Part shown: piece by piece, positions 1 to 5,915 of the stretch
Layout of the letters: each line of letters starts with the position of its first letter
How positions within the stretch are numbered: the stretch's first letter is position 1
Assembly: GCA_014762485.1 (NCBI GenBank)
Contig: JABURU010000260.1
Span: 1 to 8,623, forward strand
Direction: 5' to 3'
Length of the DNA stretch: 8,623 bases
DNA from: Gammaproteobacteria bacterium
GTDB lineage: Bacteria; Pseudomonadota; Gammaproteobacteria; Thiohalospirales; Thiohalospiraceae
Notes under the pieces: model-generated
Databases searched by the model: none
What the model was told of the DNA's origin: nothing
What the model saw: only the letters and a program-made list of their open reading frames with translations
Program-made: the position numbers and the translations under genes

Positions 1-74
1 GAGTATACGTATTTAGATAAAAATACATCCACTATGGATTCGTAAGTGATTGATAATTAAGGGGATGTTTGGGC

Positions 75-101
75 TAAAGTAATTCGGATATAAGCCGATA
101 T
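75..101 (+). promoter_or_regulatory. Sigma-28 (FliA) promoter of fliC
   Basis: TAAAGTAA at 75-82, an 11-base spacer and GCCGATAT at 94-101 match the enterobacterial sigma-28 consensus (TAAAGTTT-N11-GCCGATAA) with exact spacing and only three mismatches (two in the -35 half, the last base of the -10 half). Transcription should start near 108-110, giving a leader of about 95 bases before the flagellin ATG. A late, FliA-dependent promoter is what is expected for flagellin. Confidence 0.92.
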
Positions 102-110
102 ATTGCTTGG

Positions 111-143
111 TAGTGGTGAATACATCTATTTGTATATCCACTG
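111..143 (+). other. Possible hairpin in the fliC mRNA leader
   Basis: ATACA (120-124) pairs with TGTAT (131-135) around a TCTATT loop. After a 3x2 internal loop, TAGTGG (111-116) pairs with CCACTG (138-143), counting one wobble pair. It would lie just after the predicted sigma-28 start site, near the 5' end of the flagellin transcript. Such a 5' stem could stabilise the abundant mRNA. The structure is inferred by eye, and no energy was calculated. Confidence 0.35.
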
Positions 144-203
144 AAGTAAAATGATACCCTCAAGCTGGCAATATGTCACAAAGGGGGGCATAGGAGGCTT
201 AAA

Positions 204-1040
204 ATGCCACAGGTTATTAATACTAACGTTATGTCCTTGAACTCTCAGCGTAATCTGAACCGTTCACAGGACAGCATGAAGATCGCGTTGCAGCGTCTAT
301 CCTCTGGTCTGCGAATTAACAGTGCCAAGGATGATGCGGCGGGTTTGGCCATTTCTGAGCGCTTTACTGCTCAGGTTCGCGGCCTGAATCAGGCTGCTCG
401 TAATGCTGCGGATGGTGTATCTCTGGCGCAAACTGCCGAGGGTTCATTGCAAGAAATTGCAAATAACCTGCAGCGTATGCGTGAATTGGCCGTACAGGCA
501 GCTAACGCTACCAACAGTGCCTCTGACAGAGCTTCACTGAACGACGAAATGACTGCACTGAAAAGCGAAATCACTCGTGTTGCTGGAGCAACAGATTTCA
601 ACGGCGTTAAAGTACTGGGTACAACAACTACATTAACCTTCCAGGTTGGTGCAAATGATGTAGCCGCTAATGACCAAGTTAAACTGACCACCACAAAGAT
701 TGTATCGGCCGTTGGTGTGAAGTCTACCCTTCTTGCAGCTCGCACAATCTCTACTGCAACAAAAGCTGTCAGCTCATTAGGAATCATTGATGATGCCATC
801 AACGAGATTGCTTCTGTTCGTGCTGACTTTGGTACTCTGCAAAATCGTTTTGAATCAATTATTCGTAACGTGCAGAACGTATCAGAGAACCTGCAATCGG
901 CGCGTAGCCGTATTCAGGATGCTGATTTTGCAGCAGAAACTGCGGAGTTAACTCGTACACAGATTCTGCAACAGGCTGGTGTAGCTATGTTGGCCCAGGC
1001 TAACTCGCTGCCTCAGAACGTTTTGAGTCTGCTACAGTAA
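204..1040 (+). CDS. fliC: Flagellin, short form (filament subunit)
   Basis: Major filament protein, 278 residues, exported by the flagellar type III apparatus and polymerised under the FliD cap. The N-terminal D0/D1 region (about 1-140) begins [19 protein letters not shown] and includes the typical [20 protein letters not shown] block (31-50). The C-terminal D1/D0 region (about 190-278) ends in the usual NVLSLLQ. Only about 50 residues separate them, with the conserved FQVGA at 146-150, so the variable D2/D3 domains are essentially absent. The TLR5-type motif LQRMREL (89-95) and the matching Glu115 are present. There are no cysteines. The start is set by AGGAGG at 192-197, six bases upstream. 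A sigma-28 promoter precedes the gene and an intrinsic terminator follows, so it is probably a single-gene transcript with some read-through. Confidence 0.97.
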   Translation: MPQVINTNVMSLNSQRNLNRSQDSMKIALQRLSSGLRINSAKDDAAGLAISERFTAQVRGLNQAARNAADGVSLAQTAEGSLQEIANNLQRMRELAVQAANATNSASDRASLNDEMTALKSEITRVAGATDFNGVKVLGTTTTLTFQVGANDVAANDQVKLTTTKIVSAVGVKSTLLAARTISTATKAVSSLGIIDDAINEIASVRADFGTLQNRFESIIRNVQNVSENLQSARSRIQDADFAAETAELTRTQILQQAGVAMLAQANSLPQNVLSLLQ

Positions 1041-1053
1041 TAGCATGAAGGAG

Positions 1054-1091
1054 CGCCATCCAAAAGGTTCTTCTGGATGGCGTACCTTTTT
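1054..1091 (+). terminator. Rho-independent terminator after fliC
   Basis: A perfect 9-bp stem, CGCCATCCA (1054-1062) with TGGATGGCG (1074-1082), is capped by an apical part that can pair further (AAG 1064-1066 with CTT 1070-1072). TACC and five T residues (1087-1091) follow. It sits 14 bases after the fliC stop, and should separate the abundant flagellin message from flaG and the genes beyond. Confidence 0.9.
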
Positions 1092-1108
1092 ATAATGGGA
1101 GACTCACA

Positions 1109-1471
1109 ATGTCCTCAGAAATTAATGCAAACGCAAGTGTCAGCAAATTAAATTATCCTCAGTCCAAACAGACTGAGAATAATGTTATGACGCCTAGAGG
1201 TCTTCAAACTGAAGATGTTCAGGCGAAAGTAAATGAATCCGTGACACAAAAAAACGATATTAATAAAATGGTTGATGATGTGAATGAATATGTTCGCCAG
1301 ATTCATCACAATCTCAGTTTCAGTGTGGATAAGGATCTGGGCCGTACTATTATCAGAGTCGTTGATGTAGAAACTGATAAAATGATTCGACAAATTCCAT
1401 CAGAAGAGTTTCTTGAAATTGCAAAAGCAATCGAAAAGACCAAAAGCCTTCTGATGAAAGTTGAAGCATAA
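1109..1471 (+). CDS. flaG: FlaG family flagellar protein
   Basis: A 120-residue protein of the FlaG family, found next to flagellin and cap genes in polar flagellates and linked to filament length or stability; its exact mechanism is not settled. The conserved domain is the C-terminal half: LSFSVDKDLGRTIIRVVDVE (69-88), then ETDKMIRQIPSEEFLEIAKA (88-107), the family's typical S/FSVDxxxGRxxIxVxD...IRQIP pattern. Residues 1-60 are polar and look disordered. The ATG has GGGAG (1097-1101) seven bases upstream, directly after the fliC terminator. Only 20 bases separate it from fliD, so the two are probably co-transcribed. No sigma-28 or sigma-54 consensus is visible just upstream. Confidence 0.93.
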   Translation: MSSEINANASVSKLNYPQSKQTENNVMTPRGLQTEDVQAKVNESVTQKNDINKMVDDVNEYVRQIHHNLSFSVDKDLGRTIIRVVDVETDKMIRQIPSEEFLEIAKAIEKTKSLLMKVEA

Positions 1472-1491
1472 CTCCATATCGAGGTGACAAG

Positions 1492-2904
1492 GTGCCTGTA
1501 TTACAAGCTAGTGGAATTGGTTCTGGTCTTGATGTAGTTGGTTTGGTAAATCAGCTGGTTGCCGCTGAGCGTGCTCCTGCTGAAAATCGTATTAAACGTC
1601 AGGAAAGCCAGTTAGAAGGTTTAGTTTCTGCTTATGGCAAACTTAAGAGCTCGCTAGATAGCCTGCAAAGTTCTTTGGCATCACTTAAGGATGCATCTGG
1701 ATTTCAGGAGAGAACCGCCAGTTCGGCTGATGATACTATTCTTAATGCTTCGGCTACCAGTACTGCGGCGCTGGGTACCCATACGGTAACGGTAAATACC
1801 CTTGCATCTACACATAAGCTGCGTACAGGGGGTTTTGCAAATACTACCGATGTAATCGGCTCTGGTACTATTAAAATTGATATAGGAAAATATGATTCTG
1901 GTGGCGATACCTTTACGCAAACCAGTACGACGAATATCACGATCACGGCTGGTACAAATGATACGCTGGAAGGGGTTCGAGACCAGATAAATGCTGCAGA
2001 TGCTGGTGTAACCGCATCTGTCATCAATGATGGCACGAATAACTACCTGGTTGTGAGTTCTGATGATACCGGGACTGAAAATGCTATCCGTATTTCCACT
2101 ACAGATGATGATTTGAACAATACAGATGCTGCCGGCTTATCACAGCTAATTTTTGATCCAACTACTGCTGGCCCAGATAATTTGGTTCAAACATCAGCAG
2201 CCACTGATGCAACATTTAATTTAGATGGCATTGATATTACCAGCTCATCAAATTCGGTTTCTACCGCTCTGACAGGTGTGACGATTGATCTAAAATCTGT
2301 GGGTACAACTACCTTTGAGGTATCGGCGGATAAAGAGTCAACAAAGAGTCAAATAGAAGCTTTTGTAACAGCTTACAATAATGTGATTGAAACTATTAAT
2401 ACAGTAAGCAAGTTTAATGAAGGTGGTAAATCTGGTGCACTACTTTCTGATAGCCTGGTCGCTAATCTGAAAAATAGTTTACAGTCATTGGTTGGTGGCT
2501 CGAGTACTAATAGTGGATCTTTAGTAACATTAACCCAACTTGGGTATGAAACTAATGTAGAAGATGGCACTTTAAAATTAGGCACGGCAAGTGACCTTGA
2601 AGATGCGCTAACGAATAGCTTCGATGATGTTGGTGCTCTGATTGCAGACTATACAACACGACTAGATAGTTTGATCGATCCATATCTTGGAGTTACCGGT
2701 ATGCTGCAAGATCGAACAGATGGTCTGAATACACAGTTAGAAGCATTAGAAGAACAGCGTGAAAGACTGGATTATCGAATGGAGATGGTGAAAGAAAGAT
2801 ATACCCGTCAGTTCACATCTCTTGATGCACTGATTGCTAGTATGAATAGTACCATGAGTTACTTAAGCCAGCAGTTATCTACATTACCCGGCGCTCGTAC
2901 TTAA
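1492..2904 (+). CDS. fliD: Flagellar filament cap protein FliD (HAP2)
   Basis: Filament cap protein, 470 residues, that sits at the growing tip and folds incoming flagellin. The N-terminal domain begins LQASGIGSGLDVVGLVNQLV (4-23), the FliD signature, with heptad-like helices to about residue 68. A middle region (about 95-280) is Thr/Ser/Asp-rich beta structure, with the flagellin hook-like HTVTVNTLASTHKL at 97-110. The C-terminal domain (about 280-470) includes SQIEAFVTAYNNVIETINTV (286-305) and a final coiled coil (about 405-465) ending MNSTMSYLSQQLSTL. The start is GTG at 1492, supported by GAGGTGA (1481-1487) and by the signature beginning at residue 4. The length is usual for the family. 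It lies between flaG and its export partner genes fliS and fliT, with gaps of 20 and 18 bases. Confidence 0.96.
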   Translation: MPVLQASGIGSGLDVVGLVNQLVAAERAPAENRIKRQESQLEGLVSAYGKLKSSLDSLQSSLASLKDASGFQERTASSADDTILNASATSTAALGTHTVTVNTLASTHKLRTGGFANTTDVIGSGTIKIDIGKYDSGGDTFTQTSTTNITITAGTNDTLEGVRDQINAADAGVTASVINDGTNNYLVVSSDDTGTENAIRISTTDDDLNNTDAAGLSQLIFDPTTAGPDNLVQTSAATDATFNLDGIDITSSSNSVSTALTGVTIDLKSVGTTTFEVSADKESTKSQIEAFVTAYNNVIETINTVSKFNEGGKSGALLSDSLVANLKNSLQSLVGGSSTNSGSLVTLTQLGYETNVEDGTLKLGTASDLEDALTNSFDDVGALIADYTTRLDSLIDPYLGVTGMLQDRTDGLNTQLEALEEQRERLDYRMEMVKERYTRQFTSLDALIASMNSTMSYLSQQLSTLPGART

Positions 2905-2922
2905 ATTTTTGAGGATTGCAAA

Positions 2923-3375
2923 ATGACTAAACACAGCAAAAAATCAGCACTCAGCCAATATAAAAAAGTCGGTACAGAGAGCGACGCCGCCTTTGCAAAT
3001 CCGCATCGACTGATTCAAATGTTATTCAATGGCGCATTAGAAAAAATTTCCATTGCTCGTGGCGCAATGGAGCGTGGTGAAATAGCCAAAAAAGGTGAGC
3101 ATATAGGCTGGGCTATCAGTATTATCGAAGGTCTACGTACTAGTCTGGATAAAGATACTGGTGGTGAAATTGCAGAAAATCTTGAATCGTTATATGTCTA
3201 TATAGAAGAGCGCCTTGTTCTAGCAAACATTGATAATGATCTGGAAATTATGGATGAAGTTGTAAGACTTTTGAATACTGTGAAGTCTGCCTGGGATGAG
3301 ATTTCTGGTGAGGCGGCTGCTTTACCGGCAAACAATGCTACTTCAACGGATTCTATCTTGAGTGCAACGAGTTAA
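2923..3375 (+). CDS. fliS: Flagellin export chaperone FliS
   Basis: Cytoplasmic chaperone that binds the C-terminal D0 region of flagellin, prevents premature polymerisation and hands it to FlhA. It has 150 residues. Recognisable FliS features are the N-terminal SQYKKVGTES (11-20), the block NPHRLIQMLFNGALEKISIA (26-45), the helix IIEGLRTSLDKDTGGEIAEN (67-86) and YVYIEERLVLANIDND (91-106). The last 20-25 residues are Ala/Thr/Ser-rich and probably disordered, giving a slightly longer tail than the usual 125-135 residue family members. GAGGA at 2911-2915 is seven bases before the ATG. It is 18 bases after fliD and 2 bases before the fliT-like gene, so translation may be coupled. Confidence 0.96.
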   Translation: MTKHSKKSALSQYKKVGTESDAAFANPHRLIQMLFNGALEKISIARGAMERGEIAKKGEHIGWAISIIEGLRTSLDKDTGGEIAENLESLYVYIEERLVLANIDNDLEIMDEVVRLLNTVKSAWDEISGEAAALPANNATSTDSILSATS

Positions 3376-3377
3376 AG

Positions 3378-3707
3378 ATGAAGCATGAAATGCTACAAAT
3401 GATAGATGAAATTAACTCGTTAACTAATAAAATTTCAGAACTGGCTCTACAGGAAGAGTGGTCAGATATTTCAGAGCTGGATGAAACAAGGAATCAGTTA
3501 TTAAAGAAATTATATTCTTCAACCGATGAGTTAAACGAAGAGGATGGCGCAGAACTGCGTCAGTTTACTGAAGAACTAATGTCATCCATAGAAGAAACCT
3601 CCAGGCTTGCCAAAGACTCGCGGGATAAGATTCGTAAAGAGATAAAAACCATATCTCAGAGTCAGGTTGCATTATCAGCCTACTCGAAAAACCTCAATGC
3701 CAGTTAG
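3378..3707 (+). CDS. fliT: FliT-like flagellar chaperone (putative)
   Basis: A small, acidic, almost fully helical 109-residue protein. No catalytic motif is visible. The sequence reads as three or four amphipathic helices, for example MIDEINSLTNKISELALQEE (8-27), LDETRNQLLKKLYSSTDELN (34-53) and a basic-acidic helix near 75-95. Length, helical make-up and position straight after fliS fit FliT, the export chaperone of the FliD cap that in enterics also restrains FlhDC; since FlhDC is absent from this type of hierarchy, only the chaperone role is inferred. FliT proteins are poorly conserved, so the assignment rests largely on context. The ATG is 2 bases after the fliS stop and lacks a good Shine-Dalgarno, suggesting translational coupling. 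A second in-frame ATG at 3390 is an alternative start. Confidence 0.75.
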   Translation: MKHEMLQMIDEINSLTNKISELALQEEWSDISELDETRNQLLKKLYSSTDELNEEDGAELRQFTEELMSSIEETSRLAKDSRDKIRKEIKTISQSQVALSAYSKNLNAS

Positions 3708-3743
3708 TAACTCGACAATTACCTCTATAGTAGCGCTGTGTAA

Positions 3744-4307
3744 ATGGAGCATTTGACTGATTCTATTGCCTTAAAGGGCATTTATCCGCTTGCAATATCC
3801 ACTGGCTCTGAGTATTCGGACACGAATGTATCGCAAAATATTATCGATAACGAAGCTCTGTTAAAGATGTGGTGGTTCATCGAAGAAGGGGGGCACCACA
3901 TAGTGGATGAGAACAACGAGCTGGCGCATGAGATGAATCGTATTGAAGCTAAGCTGGATATGTTGCTTGCCTTGATATCAAGTTGGATTGGGATGCAAAC
4001 TCGCTTACCTGAGAAGTACAATTTAGAATTATCGTCCAGTCATTTAACCTGGCAGGAAAAAAATCCGCAGGCAAATGAATTTACCGTTGGCACAGTGTGC
4101 CAGGCAGACTGTTATATCGTTCCGGGTCACCCACTTCCCCTCAAACTATCTGGCCAGATATCGACTATTACCCAGGTAGGACAGGGTCTGCAAATAAAGA
4201 TGGAGCTCGTGAATATGGATGATAAAGTCGCCCAGCTTCTGGAGAAAATCCTGTTTCGTTATCACCGGCGCCAGGTGGCTAGCAGCAAACATTCCAGCCG
4301 CAAATAA
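3744..4307 (+). CDS. Divergent PilZ-like flagellar-locus protein
   Basis: A 187-residue soluble protein without signal peptide. Residues 36-85 are predicted helical, with a coiled-coil look (ENNELAHEMNRIEAKLDMLL, 56-75). Residues about 88-178 resemble a PilZ beta barrel: LPEKYNLELSSSHLTW (88-103), a central strand pair around PLKLSGQISTI (132-142), and a basic C-terminal helix LLEKILFRYHRRQV (165-178) like the one closing PilZ domains. The c-di-GMP signatures are not evident: there is no clear RxxxR, and the usual D/N-x-S-x-x-G position reads LELSSSHL, with Ser for Asp/Asn and His for Gly. PilZ-type genes often sit between fliT and fleQ in gammaproteobacteria, which supports the call. The ATG is preceded directly by an in-frame TAA and has no good ribosome site. 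Function is unknown; it could be a degenerate effector acting by protein contact. Confidence 0.6.
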   Translation: MEHLTDSIALKGIYPLAISTGSEYSDTNVSQNIIDNEALLKMWWFIEEGGHHIVDENNELAHEMNRIEAKLDMLLALISSWIGMQTRLPEKYNLELSSSHLTWQEKNPQANEFTVGTVCQADCYIVPGHPLPLKLSGQISTITQVGQGLQIKMELVNMDDKVAQLLEKILFRYHRRQVASSKHSSRK

Positions 4308-4376
4308 TGATCAATTCACAGCTTTATCATCGATAGTCTTGCCCTGAAAAAAACAAATACCAGTCATATTTTCCCC

Positions 4377-4390
4377 GTCATCTTTTTGAC
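4377..4390 (+). promoter_or_regulatory. Candidate FleQ-box operator upstream of fleQ
   Basis: GTCATCTTTTTGAC is a GTCA-N6-TGAC palindrome. Its reverse complement matches the published P. aeruginosa FleQ box (GTCAATAAATTGAC, as I recall it) at 11 of 14 positions, including both four-base ends. A further GTCAT half-site lies 14 bases upstream (4363-4367). The palindrome overlaps a perfect TTGACA hexamer (4386-4391), although no good -10 lies at the right distance from that hexamer. Its place in the leader region of fleQ suggests autoregulation; this is inference. Confidence 0.45.
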
Positions 4391-4425
4391 ATTTCTTAAA
4401 ACTCGTGTTAACTATTAGCTGTAAC

Positions 4426-4454
4426 ATATTGATTCTTGGTGATCATCTTATAAT
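4426..4454 (+). promoter_or_regulatory. Candidate sigma-70 promoter of fleQ
   Basis: A perfect -10 hexamer TATAAT is at 4449-4454. At a 17-base spacing the -35 is ATATTG (4426-4431), a poor match. TTGATT (4429-4434) is a better hexamer but only 14 bases away. The predicted start near 4461 would give a leader of about 48 bases. The weak -35 suggests help from an activator, or that the real promoter lies elsewhere in the 4308-4508 gap. No sigma-54 or sigma-28 match was seen in this gap. Confidence 0.45.
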
Positions 4455-4470
4455 TTTTTAGTGCCAAGAA
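4433..4470. repeat. 7-bp inverted repeat flanking the fleQ -10 box
   Basis: TTCTTGG (4433-4439) and CCAAGAA (4464-4470) are perfect inverted copies separated by 24 bases, with arm centres 31 bases apart, about three helical turns. The TATAAT hexamer lies between them. The spacing would put both arms on one face of the DNA. It may be a repressor or activator site, or chance. Confidence 0.5.
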
Positions 4471-4508
4471 CTGTTTTAAATCGATAAAAACGATAAGAGG
4501 GCGGCGGC

Positions 4509-5897
4509 ATGCATAACCGTAGTGTATGGCTGGTAGACGACAATCGAGAGCGCCGTGAGGTGATCCGCACCATATTGGAGTTTATGGAGTGGAGCCCGAT
4601 ATTTCTTGATACAACATCCAACTGGGCCCAGGTGCTAGGCTACGACGGCCGCCCCACCTTTGTCGTTCTAGGCTGTGACGAGGCTACGGAAGTAGCGGGG
4701 CATGTCAATGCTTTGACGGCCATGTTACCCGGTGTGCCGCTATTGATTATGGGCGACGAGAATACGTCGGCAGTGGCGGTTGAGTCACCACACGCATACC
4801 TGTCTTACCCAGTTAAACAGGCTGAGTTAATGACCAGTTTGGATACTCTTCTGGCGGATGTTGACTCGGCTATGCCTGATGTCGCATTTTCCGCGTTAGT
4901 CGGTGAGTCTGCCGCGATCCAGCAGGTACGACACCTGATGGGGCAGGTCGCCTCTTCCAATGCCTCTGTATTGATTCTTGGCGAGTCCGGTACAGGTAAA
5001 GAAGTGGTTGCGCGTAGCCTACATCAGCATTCTGCACGTGCAGACAAACCGTTTGTGCCAGTTAATTGTGGTGCCATCCCGGCGGAGTTATTGGAAAGTG
5101 AATTGTTTGGTCATGAAAAAGGTGCGTTTACTGGTGCGGTGAGTGCACGCAAAGGGCGCTTTGAGCTAGCAGAAGGCGGCACCCTGTTTCTTGACGAGAT
5201 TGGTGATATGAGCCTGAACATGCAGGTGAAATTACTACGCGTGTTACAGGAGAAAGTGTTTGAGCGCGTCGGGGGTAATAAGAGTATTGCTGCGGATGTG
5301 CGCATTATTGCCGCCACCCATCGCGACCTTGAGCAACAGATCCAGCAAAACCAGTTTCGTGAAGACTTGTTCTACCGTTTGAATGTATTCCCTATCGACA
5401 TGCCTCCTTTACGTCAACGCTCAGGTGACGTGGCGCTATTGGCTCACGAGTTTGTGAATCGGATTGAAAGGGAAGGGCGCGGTCGAATTAGTTTTACCAA
5501 TGCGGCAATGAGTGTGCTTAGTCGTTATATATGGCCTGGTAATGTACGTGAACTATCCAATGTCATTGAGCGCCTAGCATTGATGTACCCGGAACAAAAT
5601 ATTGATATTCCCCAATTGCCGGAGAAGCTGTTATTCAATCAATCCGTAGTCGAGATGGAAGCGTTGGTCGAAGAACCACAATCAACCGCATCGATTCAGC
5701 AGTTGCCAGGGGAAGGTATCGACCTGAAGAAGCACTTAAGCGAGGTTGAGTGTTCCCTGATCAAACAGGCGATGGATGAATCTGGTGGGGTCGTCGCGCA
5801 TGCCGCCAAACGCTTACATCTACGCCGGACTACCTTGGTAGAAAAATTACGAAAATATGGCTTAAACCAACGTCGTGATGAAGTCAGTGTTGCTTAA
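4509..5897 (+). CDS. fleQ: Flagellar master regulator FleQ/FlrA (sigma-54 activator)
   Basis: Bacterial enhancer-binding protein, 462 residues, that opens sigma-54 promoters of early flagellar genes. The N-terminal FleQ domain (about 1-115) is a receiver-like fold keeping Asp10/Asp11 and Lys103, but Gly55 stands where the phosphorylated Asp would be, as is usual for non-phosphorylated FleQ. The AAA+ domain (about 130-365) has Walker A GESGTGKE (158-165), the sigma-54 contact loop GAFTGA (205-210), Walker B TLFLDE (225-230), [13 protein letters not shown] (283-295) and WPGNVREL (342-349). A Fis-type helix-turn-helix occupies about 422-452. Of the c-di-GMP contacts known for P. aeruginosa FleQ, the LFRS motif reads AFSA (126-129), so its Arg is missing; Arg169, Glu314 and Arg318 appear kept. 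GAGGG (4497-4501) is seven bases before the ATG. fleS follows after 18 bases. Confidence 0.95.
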   Translation: MHNRSVWLVDDNRERREVIRTILEFMEWSPIFLDTTSNWAQVLGYDGRPTFVVLGCDEATEVAGHVNALTAMLPGVPLLIMGDENTSAVAVESPHAYLSYPVKQAELMTSLDTLLADVDSAMPDVAFSALVGESAAIQQVRHLMGQVASSNASVLILGESGTGKEVVARSLHQHSARADKPFVPVNCGAIPAELLESELFGHEKGAFTGAVSARKGRFELAEGGTLFLDEIGDMSLNMQVKLLRVLQEKVFERVGGNKSIAADVRIIAATHRDLEQQIQQNQFREDLFYRLNVFPIDMPPLRQRSGDVALLAHEFVNRIEREGRGRISFTNAAMSVLSRYIWPGNVRELSNVIERLALMYPEQNIDIPQLPEKLLFNQSVVEMEALVEEPQSTASIQQLPGEGIDLKKHLSEVECSLIKQAMDESGGVVAHAAKRLHLRRTTLVEKLRKYGLNQRRDEVSVA

Positions 5898-5915
5898 GAA
5901 CTGGAACGGAATAGC

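Noticed and set aside
1..74. Small stems upstream of the sigma-28 promoter (GTATTT/AAATAC and ATCC/GGAT)
   Set aside because: Short AT-rich matches expected by chance; no T tract and no upstream gene end visible.
151..240. A 29-codon upstream ORF (ATG at 151) overlapping the fliC start in another frame
   Set aside because: It has only a weak GAAG ribosome site, and its sequence is simply the leader and ribosome site of fliC read out of frame; no sign of a leader peptide.
389..802. 137-codon open frame on the minus strand inside fliC
   Set aside because: It is antisense to a certain flagellin gene, has no family resemblance and no expression signals.
1078..1094. TGGCGTA before flaG resembling the -24 part of the fliE sigma-54 promoter
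   Set aside because: The -12 position reads T-rich sequence without GC; this is the terminator stem and T tract.
1068..1096. TATAAT at 1091-1096 before flaG as a sigma-70 promoter
   Set aside because: The -35 is poor (TTCTTC), it falls on the fliC terminator, and the transcript would start after the flaG ribosome site.
3712..3743. Possible promoter (TATAGT) before the PilZ-like gene
   Set aside because: No -35 at a proper distance, and the start would be only a few bases before the ATG.
4308..4376. Search for an intrinsic terminator after the PilZ-like gene
   Set aside because: No stem longer than about 4 bp followed by T residues was seen, so read-through into fleQ cannot be excluded.
5782..5797. 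GG-N10-GC match near the end of fleQ as a sigma-54 promoter for fleSR
   Set aside because: Only the bare GG/GC spacing fits; the surrounding bases do not match TGGCAC or TTGCA, and it lies in the conserved helix-turn-helix coding region.
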